Origin: Trogon surrucura
Taxonomy: Eukaryota; Chordata; Aves; Trogoniformes; Trogonidae
Direction: 5' to 3'
Assembly: GCA_020746105.1 (NCBI GenBank)
Contig: CM036626.1
Location: 14,836,001-14,900,000, forward strand
Length of the DNA: 64,000 nucleotides
The notes under the pieces: model-generated
What the model was told of the DNA's origin: nothing
Database searches by the model: none
The model's input: only the letters and a program-made list of their open reading frames with translations
Position numbers and translations under genes: made by a program
Shown: one piece after another, positions 1 to 9,800 of the stretch
How positions within the stretch are numbered: the first letter of the stretch is position 1
Layout: each line of letters opens with the position of its first letter

Positions 1-1473
1 GTGGAGACTTGTGACAAAACCATTTCTGGCTGGAAAATTTAAATTCATTGCAACCCAAAGTGTTTGTGTAAATGTGTCCTTTTGAAATTCTAATGAAACA
101 GACCATTGGAAACTGCTTGTTTCCTGCGAGCTCAGCTTTGGCTTGGCAGTTTTAGACAGAGCTTCTCTGATGATTGCTGTGATCCACAGACCCAGGAACC
201 CTGTGGTCCTTCATTCTGAGATTTTTAGGGCAGGGCCAGGACTCCCTATTTCACAATAGGGCCTTCCAGAGTTCTTGGCTCCTCTGTTTTTGCCCTGGCA
301 TGCTCAGGGCTTGCAGAAAACCAGGTGTGTCCAGAAGCTCCACGAGCCATTGCTGACTCTTAGAAATCAAGCATTGATTGCCATGTTTTCCAAAAGTTGT
401 TTAATTTTTTTCACATGGGGGAAGTTTTGAAATACTTGTCTTTTGTTTTTCAGAAACTTGCTAAATAAAATTTCTCTCTTCCTGCTTTTACAAATCCCTG
501 TTATAAATGAGGCAGGGAGGCCACAGGTCCTACACAACACTGCTGCTCTCAGAGCTAACTTAACTGAGTTTTAAGTAGAGTGAAAAATTTAAAATAATAT
601 ATTATTCAGTTACATGCATGACTTTGTCGAGCAAGAGTGAGGGTACCTGTGCAGGCCACTCTGAGTGACACGAAGTACGTGTGTGTTAAAAAGGGCAGTG
701 TCAGTAGGCAGGTGACAGCACCATTTTTGACAGTGAATCACAATGACGTTATGTTAATATTTGTAGACTGTATGACTTAAGTGTATAAAAGTAGCATTAA
801 TCCTGGTTATTCTAAATTATTTTGCAAGTTGTTTAACTTCATGAGAACGTTTTAAAGCCATAGTTTACTATGACCTTATTCCCTGGAGTTGCTATGTGTC
901 TAGTGAGTGAGATTTTGCAGTATATAAATTTGGGTCAGAGAAAGTAAAGACGCTAGTATTCCTGCAGAGACATTCTTTTCCCCTAGAATGACAGGTTTCT
1001 GAAACTTTTTTGTACGTTTAAGCTATCCAAACCACTTGCCTGCTTAGGGTGTCCAACACCTTCTGCTATTTTAACTTTATTCTGCATCAGACTCAATGTA
1101 GCAGAGTAAGCTCCACTGCTCTGAATATTTTATGTTGTCACTGGAAGAGTCCCAGCTGGAAAGTGCTTATTTAATGGTTTTCATTGGCCTTTTTTTAATA
1201 AAGAACCAGGCAAGGGTGAAAGTGACCTGCTTTGACCAAGGCAAGCAGCTGACAAAAATGAAGGGGTTTGTGAAAAAGTTTATAAGGTTTTAGACTTTTC
1301 AGTACTTTAGACATTAAGAGTTTGGGATTTTTTTTTTTTTTTAATTAGCCGGTGAAATAATATTCTTACCTAGTGTGTAGCTTCATTTGCATGAAAATAT
1401 TGCGTAGTCTTGTTTCATTCAGGTTTTTGCATATGGACACAGACACACAGACAATAGTGCAGGAATCAAACTT
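1..1473. other. Unique AT-rich non-coding DNA (probable intron)
   Basis: I see no exon, RNA gene or recognisable repeat here. A splice-acceptor-like string (cttttgtttttcag) ends near 455, but the sequence after it has no donor and runs quickly into stops in two of three frames. A run of T lies at about 1329-1342. If the plus-strand gene proposed downstream extends to the left, this would be intron. Confidence 0.5.
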
Positions 1474-1961
1474 TTCAGTTTTGGGTGCCACAGTACAAGA
1501 AGGAGATCAAAGTGCTCGAGCAAGTCCAGAGAAGGGCAGTGAAGCTGTTGAGGGGCCTGGAGAACACGTCTTATGACGAGTGGCTGAGTGAACTGGGATT
1601 GTTTAATCTGGACAAGAGGAGGCTAAGGGGAGACCTTATTGCTCTTACAACTACCTGAAAGGAGATTGTAGTGAGGTGGGTGCTGGTCTCTTCTCCCGAG
1701 TAGCAAGCAATTAGATGAGAGGAAATGGGCTCAAGTGGTACCAGGGGAGCTTTAGATTGGATATTAGGAAAAACTCCTTTACTGAAGGAGTAGTGAAGCA
1801 TTGGAACAGGCTGCCCAAGGAGATGCTATCTCTGAAGGTGTTAAAAAAAAATGTGTAGGTGTGACACTTTGGGGCATCATTTAGTGGTCATGGTAGCGTT
1901 TTGTTGAAGGTTGGACTAGATGATCTTAGAGGTCTTTTCAAACATCAGTGGTTCTATGACT
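1474..1961 (+). mobile_element. CR1 LINE, 5'-truncated, plus strand
   Basis: This is the 3' part of a CR1 non-LTR retrotransposon in sense orientation. Hallmarks in order are the 'ttcagttttgggtgcc' block, 'gtccagagaagggcagtgaagctg', 'gagtggctgagtgaactggg', 'gacaagaggaggctaagggg', 'gaacaggctgcccaaggag', 'ggttggactagatgatctta' and the terminal 'ggttctatgac'. The copy covers the end of the reverse-transcriptase frame and the short 3' UTR. Many substitutions and small indels have destroyed the reading frame, so it is an old, dead copy. The start is approximate. The degenerate tip (gttctatgactgtagaattc) is all that remains of the usual ATTCTATG repeats. Confidence 0.9.
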
Positions 1962-3450
1962 GTAGAATTCAGGGAGTGAAACTTTGAGTGAGATTATTGT
2001 TTATTTGAATAGAAATTGTAAATCATCCCGAGCTATGCAGAGGTAAAGAGAATTTGACAAAGTGGGCTTTAATTGGTCTTTAAAATAGTGTTGTCTGTCA
2101 GTCTGTTAATTTCCTTCATTATTATGTCGTCAAGAGGTTGTAATTCTGTTTGTGACTGTTTCATTTCAGTGTTTTTTGTTTAATTTAATTTAATTTTGAC
2201 AAATTGCATTTTACCAGTTTCTCCAAAGCAGTCACAGGAATGCTCAAATATTAGATCTAGTTATGCATTTTCAAAAAGTGCAAAGAGTCTGAAAGTAAAA
2301 ATTAATGTGAGTATCCTGAACATACTTCCCTGATGGTTAATTTGGAAATACCTTTCCTGGTGAATCAACTTTTTTTTGCCTTTGTTGGGGTTGAAACATA
2401 GTTTTTAATCCAGGAAAAACATACAACTAAAACAACGGAGATTATAAATCTATGAAGAATGCTCACAAAACAGGTAGTTTTTCTAGAATTTTTTGCTATA
2501 TAGTCTCTCTTAGAACTAGTTTTACCTCTACAGTGCAGAACACCTCTGTACTTAGCAGGTAGGTCTGCAATTTCACAGATGTGTGTAGCTTCCAAATGTC
2601 TTAATAGAAAAGCAATAATTATAGAAGTGGAAACACTAAGGGCTTTTTTTTCTGTCTGCATGATCTGATACCCTACATCAGTGGAACAGTTACACTCATT
2701 TAGAAAAATGGCTTTTTGTTGGGATAGTTCTTTAGAGTTTAATAATACTTCAAGGTATACCTGATCCGTGAAGTCAACCTCAACCCTTATGCCTTACTAT
2801 ATTAAGTATATCTCAAAGTACCTTTAGATTAAACAAAATGTTGACTCCTATTGGCATTTAAAAATAGTATAATAAAGCCTTCCTTTTCCTTTAGAACTAC
2901 TTTTCTGCTTTACTATTTGCATAGCATGTTGACTTCAAAAAAACCCAACACAAACCCCCCCAAAAAACCCCCAAACAAACGAAAACCACCAAAGCCAACC
3001 CAACAGCAAAGCAAACCCACTACTTGTTATGGCAAAAATAACTTTCAACAGTAATCGAAACACGAATTTGTTATTGTTGCTGAGAAGGGCTGACGCAGCT
3101 CTGCTCTTCTGAAGGAGGCTTCTGTCAGACCCTAAAGGGTGAAAGCAAAAAAACCAATTTTGTTTCTGCAGTACTTTTGTACTGTCCTGTACCACTTTTT
3201 CTGTGGCATTACTGAACATTTACAGCCATGGAACGGACATTGTAGTATTTCTAATACAAAAGGAATCTTTTGCCCTTTGACAGTTTCTGTCTCTCCAAAA
3301 CACAGGGGATGTGTTTTTGTGGGTCCCTGGCGCTTTTGTGTTTTCAATTCTCTGTATTCCTTTGATTGTCAGTGGCTGCAGACACTTCATGACTCGGGCT
3401 CAAAGTTCTTAACTCAGTCGGGTAATGTTTTAGGTGTTTAATTTTTGCAG
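1962..3450. other. Unique non-coding DNA with an A/C-rich tract
   Basis: I find no supported gene. The only distinctive part is a strongly strand-asymmetric A/C tract at about 2936-3020 (mixed aaaaccc and caaac units). The short open frames across it come from the low-complexity composition and are not evidence of coding. The rest is AT-rich and unremarkable. Confidence 0.5.
2936..3020. repeat. A/C-rich low-complexity tract
   Basis: About 85 bases on the plus strand contain almost only A and C, in irregular aaaaccc / caaac units with a run of seven C near 2956. There is no fixed period, so it is not a simple microsatellite. It is the reverse-strand equivalent of the T/G-rich tracts at about 11121, 28641, 38254, 47889 and 62081. 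Confidence 0.8.
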
Positions 3451-3505
3451 TAGTATTTGCTACAAATGGACACGGGTTTCCAAACTCATCAGAATCGGAA
3501 CTTCT
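3451..3505 (+). CDS. Weak candidate coding exon of an unrecognised gene
   Basis: The segment follows an acceptor-like 'gtgtttaatttttgcag' and is followed by 'gtaagg'. It is 55 nt. Read with its first base completing a codon, it is open (SICYKWTRVSKLIRIGTS) and ends in phase 0, which is what the next candidate exon at 6725 needs. A second frame is also open, so openness alone means little at this length. The donor lacks the usual AG before the cut. I include it only because its phase fits the chain ending at 33591. It may well be chance. Confidence 0.12.
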
Positions 3506-3922
3506 GTAAGGGATCTAGCAGTATTTTCCAGTCATTTAACTGAGGACCTTACAACCCTTGTAATTGGCTCCTTGTGCCCATGCACCAGAAAAATAATTAA
3601 TTTCCATTATCAAGTACCGAGTAATTTCAAATTGCACTGTAGATTTTTTTTTTATATTTTTAAAGGTAAAAATCTGTAGAGCTAGCTAGGATTACACAGT
3701 TTTTTAATTATTGAAACCACTTATTTTTTTGTAAGTTTATTGAAAAGGATAACTTTTTCTTATTTACTGTCTTCCTCTGTTTTGCAGAAAGAAATTTCTT
3801 TGCATATATTAAAAACTTCAAGAAACACTATAGTCTGGTTCTACTGTTTGTGAAACAGACTATGGTTATCTTTTACTTGGTGCTGGATTACCATGGAGTT
3901 ATAATGCTACAGTTACTCTATG

Positions 3923-4000
3923 CAGCCTCCTGTACTCAGCACTGGTGAGACCGCACTTTGTATACTGTGTTCAGTTTTAAGGTAATGGATTGTGTCCGAA
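3923..4000 (+). mobile_element. CR1 LINE, left part, split by an LTR insertion
   Basis: The sequence 'cctgtactcagcactggtga' followed by 'ttgtatactgtgttcag' matches the CR1 segment that encodes [17 protein letters not shown], in sense orientation. After this block, roughly 35 bases of the usual CR1 sequence are missing before 'gtgtcc'. The copy then breaks at 4000 where the LTR begins, and it resumes at 4585 with 'gaagggcaatgaagctgg'. The two parts are one element. Confidence 0.85.
3996..4000. repeat. Left 5-bp target-site duplication of the solo LTR
   Basis: The bases ccgaa lie directly before the LTR's first TG. The five bases after its final CA are ctgaa, which differ at one position by a C/T transition at a CpG. 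The pair is a plausible slightly decayed 5-bp target-site duplication. A 5-bp length is typical of ERVL-type integration. Confidence 0.7.
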
Positions 4001-4579
4001 TGTCATGGTTTAACCCTGCCTGGCAACCAGCCACTTCACTCACTCTCCACCCCTTGGTGCAACAGGGAGGAGAGGTGGAAAGAAAACAAGATAAAACTTG
4101 TGGGTTGAGATAAGAACAGTTTAACAGTTTAAGAACAGTTTAATAATTGAAATAAAATGTAATACTGCTATTGCTAATAGTAATGAAACGGAAGATAAAA
4201 AATAAACCCCAAGAAAGACAGGTGATGCACAAGGCAATTGCTCAGCACCCGCTGACCAATGCCCAGCCAGTCCCTGAGCAGCGATCAGCCCCTCCTGGCC
4301 AGCTCCCCCAGTTTATCCACCAAGCATGATGTTCAATGGTATGGAATATCCCTTTGACTGGATTGGGTCAGCTGCCCTAGCCATGCTACCTCCCAGCTTC
4401 TGGTGCAGATCCTCGCTGGCAGGGCATGGGAGACTGAAAAAACCTTGACCTAGAATAAGCAGCGCTTAGCAACAACTAAAACATCAGTGTGTTATCACCG
4501 TTATTCTCATCCTATGTCCAAAACGCAGCACTGTGCCAGCTTCTAGAAAATTAACTCTGTCCCAGCTGAAACCAGGACA
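4001..4579 (-). mobile_element. Solo LTR of an avian endogenous retrovirus (probably ERVL type)
   Basis: This is a 579-bp element bounded by TG and CA, nested inside a CR1 copy and flanked by near-identical 5-bp target duplications. Blocks typical of a widespread bird LTR are present: 'tcatggtttaaccctgcc', 'gtgggttgagataagaacag', 'tggtatggaatatcccttt', 'taactaaaacatcagtgtgt' and 'cccagctgaaaccaggaca'. The LTR's own sense strand is the minus strand. Read that way, the TATA-like region, the ATTAAA-like signal and the 'ctcaacccac' block come in the expected order. No internal retroviral genes are present, so this is a solo LTR left by recombination: a fossil regulatory sequence with no coding capacity. 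It is younger than the CR1 that it interrupts. Assignment to ERVL rests on the 5-bp duplication. Confidence 0.88.
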
Positions 4580-4584
4580 CTGAA
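4580..4584. repeat. Right 5-bp target-site duplication of the solo LTR
   Basis: The bases ctgaa follow the terminal CA of the LTR and pair with ccgaa at 3996-4000. Counting only one copy of the duplication, the flanking CR1 sequence is continuous across the insertion point. Confidence 0.7.
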
Positions 4585-5033
4585 GAAGGGCAATGAAGCT
4601 GGTAAAGGGTTTAAAGAATAAGTCTTATTGAGGAGTGGCTGAGAGAACTGGTGGTGTTCAGCCTTGAGAAAGGAGGCTTAGAGGGGTAACCCTCTCTACA
4701 ACTACCTGAAAGGCAATTGTTGTGACGTGGGTGCCAGTCTATTCTCTCAGGTAACAAGTGACAGGATGAGAGGAAACAATTTCAGATTGTGCCAGGGGAG
4801 ATTTAGATTTTTATATTAGGAATTTTTTTTTCAATGAGGGGGTGATTAAGCATTGGAACAGGCAGCCCAGGAATGTAGTTGAGTCACCGTCCCTGGAGAT
4901 GTTTAAAAGACGTGCAGATGTGGCACTTCAGGACGTGCTTTAGGTTTAGTGGTGGACTAGACAGTGTTAGATTAATTGTTGGACTCAGTCTCAAGGGTGT
5001 TTTCCAAACAAAACAATTCTGTGATTCGATGAT
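4585..5033 (+). mobile_element. CR1 LINE, right part, with intact 3' tip
   Basis: This continues the CR1 copy that begins at 3923. Blocks in order are 'gaagggcaatgaagctggta', 'gaggagtggctgagagaact', 'caactacctgaaaggcaatt', 'agcattggaacaggcagccc', 'ggactagaca' and the diagnostic 3' terminus 'attctgtgattcgatgatt'. The reading frame is destroyed by many changes. Divergence from the usual bird CR1 sequence looks considerable and similar to the copy at 1474. The clear terminus fixes the right end at about 5033. Confidence 0.9.
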
Positions 5034-6724
5034 TACACTGATGTTGTTTTGCATTGCTTCCTTGTATGTATAAATGACACAAGCAAGTAAAGGAGAATTC
5101 TGTTATGCATAATGCTGGATCTTTTATATGCTAATGTTCTGTATAGATTTTAAGTACAAGACCTTAATTTAGATTTACTGTGAGTACAGTATAAGCTGTA
5201 TTAGGTATGTTTGACTTTTTTTGGGGGGTAGGATCTTTTAAGTAAATTCATATTTGTATAAAAGAGTAATACCTGGAAGGTGAGGTCCTGCAGTTTGTCA
5301 CAAAATTACATATTTGCTTTTCTAGCTTCACAATGCAATTTAGTATGGGGCAGGTTGCCACTAAAGAAAGTAGGTGTTCCTGCACTAGGTCCCCCTCTTT
5401 GTGTCCATCCCATCCACCCCGCTGTGTAAAGTGAGGTCTTTTTTTTCTTCACTGCATTTTTCATGATCTTGGAAGAGAAGAAGTATCAGTATTTGAGAAA
5501 CAGCACTGTACTTGGTTTCTCAGTGGGAGGCACTGTGTAAGAAAAATGAAATAGGTTCCAGCTATGACAGTTACTTCCTTATTTCTTCCACAGATCGCTC
5601 CTATCTATGTAGAAAATCATGTAAGGCCTTTGTAATGTTCAGTACAGCGTACCTTCATCCAACAAGTGAGGTATTTCTTCCTGCTGTCAAATTATTTTTG
5701 CTTGAGTGTAGCTGATCAAACTTCACTGGGACTACGCCTGCATGACAGTTGCTGTAGTTAGATGTAAGTTGTTCTCAGAAAGGAAGATTCTGTCAAACTT
5801 GGAAGAGAAAAGATTCTGGCAGTAATAGTACCATACAGTTCAGGAATGATGGTGCTAGAGCAACAGAAGGGTAATTTTCAAAAATTTAATTTTGGCCTTT
5901 ATCACCAGGAATAGTGTGAAGGAAAAAAAAATTTCTTTCCGCCCACCAAGCGTTGCATCATGTTTAGCATAGAGTTTGTCAGCACGGCAACAAAATGCTC
6001 ATGTTAATCTGACTTGGAACCATTGTTGTTGTCATGTCAAGAAATGCCAATAACATGACACTTGCGATACAGCCTTAGAAAGCCATTACAGGTTGGTAGT
6101 AGTGAAGGCATCCAAGGCAGATGTTTGTGTATATATGCTTGCATTTTTGTTTTAATTAACCCATTCATTAAAGTTAGAGATACACAAAAGTAGTTATCCC
6201 ATCAGTAAGTTAAAAATATGGATGTTCCCATGATTATTTTTTGTTGGCAGTATGTGCCAACATGTATGGTGGGTTATACTATGAATTCATGTGTTTTAGA
6301 AGGCAGAGTTTCTAACTAGAGTCACTAAAAGTTTGAATTTTCTTTGTTTTTTGGTGGTGTCAGGAATTTTTGTTTTATGTTTGTTTGTGCTTTATTTGCT
6401 TTAGCTGATATTAATTTTCTCAGGGCCATTAATGAGTTTAAGGCAAAAACATGGATTATCTCCTCAACCATATATTTTTTGAGATCAATCCTCATGTCTC
6501 TGTTCCCTCTGATTTTCGTTCTGCCCAGGTGCCGTTAGAGACTGGGTAATACCAGCCACTGGGTAGAAAAGCCACTTCCACTGGCTTTAGCTAAATTCTC
6601 AACAGTATAGGTGTTTGACTTGAATCTCCTGTTTCTCCTCCTTTTGAGTGCACAACTTATTAATCTTTTCCTTTCTCCCTTACACTGTCTCCTTTCTTCT
6701 TCTGTCCTTTCTTCTTATTATTAG
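5034..6724. other. Unique non-coding DNA (probable intron)
   Basis: I see no exon or repeat. The last 80 bases form an unusually long C/T-rich stretch (about 6625-6721), ending in 'cttcttattattag'. That is what a strong polypyrimidine tract before a splice acceptor looks like. Confidence 0.45.
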
Positions 6725-6806
6725 TACGATTTTGCCAGAGCATGGTCAGAACTCCAGAAGATTCAGCTTGCAGGGACTGAAGTTACAGGCAAAATGAATG
6801 AATTGG
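6725..6806 (+). CDS. Candidate coding exon of an unrecognised gene
   Basis: It is preceded by the longest polypyrimidine tract in this half of the window, ending in 'attattag'. The frame starting at the first base is open and protein-like (YDFARAWSELQKIQ, then a short mixed stretch) and stops at 6824. The end is uncertain. A GT donor at 6807 gives 82 nt, and a GC-type donor after 'gttacag' at 6788 gives 64 nt. Both leave phase 1, which is the phase required by the candidate exon at 17446. The acceptor is strong and both donors are weak. It could instead be an alternative terminal exon using the stop at 6824. Confidence 0.27.
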
Positions 6807-9800
6807 GTACTTCAAAGCAGGCATGATATCCCAGGAAGACAAGTCCAAAAGAAGCATTTTGTTGAGTGGAGGACCGTTAAATGTTGTTCTCTGCCTGTCA
6901 AACTGTCTCCTTGCTAGTTGTCTTCTACCTTGTAGTGCAGGTTTCCGTTCTCACCAGGAACACCAGCAAGGACACAGTCTTACTTCAGGAAATTGCTTCA
7001 GACATCGTTTCAGCTAACCCCAATTTCCTCTCTGTGCCCCAAGATGCTGCTGTGATGACTATTAACTGGAGGAAGGTGGAAAGGGGAAAAACTCTCCAGA
7101 ACTGGTCTTGCAAAACTAGAGAAAAACCAAATCTGATGGATATGTTCTTAATTCCCAACGCTTCATATGCTTAATATTTTTTTTTTCTTCTTTTCTATGC
7201 ATTTTAAGGGGAAGAAGATGAGAGCTAAGCTAGAGGTGGTTGCCAAAACTAGAGGAAAAACTAGCAGTAGTTTGATAAAAAACTTCCAAACTGCAGTTAA
7301 CTATTGATTATCATAGAAGCAATTTAAGTGAAGATTTAATCTGTTGTTTGGGATGGATACATATTGTTGTCATCAATAAAGCACCCAGAAGAGAAGATGG
7401 CTAAAAAGGAGTGCCAATGCTGAATAGGCTCCAATATTTTCAGTCTACAGCTACTCATCTGTATCGCAGCCACTCCTGCAAGTATTGGTCAATAATGCAC
7501 AGATATCGGCTAGTTTTATCTCACACTAGCAAAGAACTATCTGGAAAAATGTGCTTTCTGCTCTGCTTTTCTTCTCTTCTCACTTCATTGGAAATTGTGA
7601 CCAACTGAAGATACCACTTACCTAACAGGCTGTACCTGCAGCATGTTGCTCTCCAGCAAGAATGTCTCGGGTAGGAGGCTCGAAGCAACTTGGAAACAAA
7701 TGACACCAGTTCCCCCCAAATTAAGCCTATATTAGGTATAAACTGAAGTGTGCTATTTAGACGATAATTCTAATGAAGTTAGAGTTTTGGATCATTTCTG
7801 CAGGTTAAATATATTTAAAGGCATGTACTTATTTAATTTGCATAATTAATAGACAAAATTCTCCTTTTTTGAGCTAATCTGGGAGTGTTAATGGAGTTGC
7901 GTTTACAGTGTGCTAAGTGAGGTTAAAACTGGGTTCTGCATGTTTATTTGGTATGTTGTGGATCAAAATTCTCTAGCAAAAGCCTTTGGCTTCTATGTGT
8001 GTCAGTGTTGAAATCTTGCAAGAAAAATGCACTTTTTATATGCTGGCAAAAGCTTTGTCCCTAGAGCTTGTACTGTTGATATGTTTGTAGTCAGACAAAA
8101 GGAGCTGGGGACTACATATCATTAAGCATTCTGGAAGAAAGTTTAGTTGATATTGTATTAAAATCTTAGCTGCTAAAACTCTTCAGAAAATGCTGCTGGT
8201 CTAAAGCATTTCCTGAATCACCTCAAGGCTTTGAGAAGTACTTAAGTTTCCCTTGTCTGTTGCAAGTGCTAACATGGAAAGCTGGCTGTTGGCTTCTAAA
8301 TAGTGATTGTATGGCATACTCCTAGTGAGGCAGGGAAGTGTTTTATAATTTTATAGGTGATGTCTGGTGACTTTTAGAAAATAATAATTTAAAATGTTAG
8401 AAGTAGAAATAGGTTTTGTGGGTTTTTTTTTCCTTCATCAGCTATCAAAAAGTGTCTCCCACCAAGAATGTTTTTTAGTATAATCTCCGAAGTAATTTGT
8501 GTGCCCTTTGGTTAGTATGTAGGTAACACAGCCAACCAATTACAAGGCCAGAGAATTAAAAAATTGTTACATGACTATCTTAGCACTGGATCAAATGTTT
8601 ACCTCTATTTTCTCTGGAATATGTTATAAATGATAAATTATCAAAGTACTAAATGTATGTCACTGGCATGCAATCAGTAACTTTTGCTTTGATTGCCCAT
8701 GAAATGTTGCTTTGTGATCTGCTAGTAGCCTGCAGAGATCTCTTTGGTAAAAAAGTTACTTAGTGAGACATGAAAGAATGTAAAATTGGTGAAAGTAGAA
8801 GCAATAGTTTTGCTTTCTATTTGTAAAATACAGGTACATTTGGATTATACCCTCCATTGGGTGAGTGACATCATTGCGACAGTTGTCTGCATTTTCTTTT
8901 ATGTATTAGCCTTGCTTCAAAGAATATGAGTAGCACTGCACAAAGCTGTGGCGGCTGCAGTACGAGGGGCTAAAGGCAGAAATGATGCATTGCTCTTTTT
9001 AAATGATAAATTAATCTCGTGTGCATTCCTTCAGATGTGGAAAATTTTACAAAACCCAAGCAGAAAAAAATACCTCCTAATAGGAAATTCCTAAGATCTA
9101 CGAAGGAACTTCAGATACACACTTGTGCCTTTTGTTGGTGGATCTTGTTTCTTGGGTGTATCCTGACTCATGCCCATGGGGAGTCTGTGTCCCTAAACCA
9201 GGACTTTGGCTATTGCTGGTGGGGGTCAGACACCTATAAATGAACTAAGACATTGCCCAGGTTGTATGCTTGGCACAGTGGGGCTTTCGTTCTTGTTTTT
9301 TTTTTTTTTAAAATCCAGCCTCCAGCTATTTATTTTCATAGCTTTCTTTGGCTTTTCCCTTGGATGCATAAAGACTTTGAGGGTTAGAAGCAGAAGGGTT
9401 AACTTTCTGAGGAAATATTACAGACACATGCCCTAATTGTAGGTGCTATTATGAGAGTAAGGCTGAACTGTGATGAATTAGGTAATTCCCTCTCACATGA
9501 GTAGAGGAATGAATTCTTAATAGCTGAGAATTGGAAGGCAACCTCATTTAACAGGCAGAGGAAAAACTGTTTCCTGAAAAGGCCCTGTAGGAGTGCCCTG
9601 GCTTGTCAAACTGTTTTCTGGAACTTGGAAGCAGGTCTGTGTCTGATAGAGAAACCTTTTATGAACTTAACCATCTCTGAGAAATTTGATCCATGGCGGT
9701 TCATCTTACTTGTACTCTAGTTCTCTGACCTTTACTTACATGTAAAGATCAATCATTATTGATCCATCAGAATGCTTCTTAGAAATTATTTTATGTGCTT

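Noticed and set aside
6881-7174. Open plus-strand stretch with fairly coding-like composition
   Set aside because: It has no good donor and no similarity I recognise, and it begins inside a sequence with stops just upstream. Kept only as a remark.
7521-7706. Minus-strand open frame crossing a good reverse donor (complement of cttac at about 7618)
   Set aside because: The matching acceptor is poor and the peptide is Cys/Arg-rich without a family signature.
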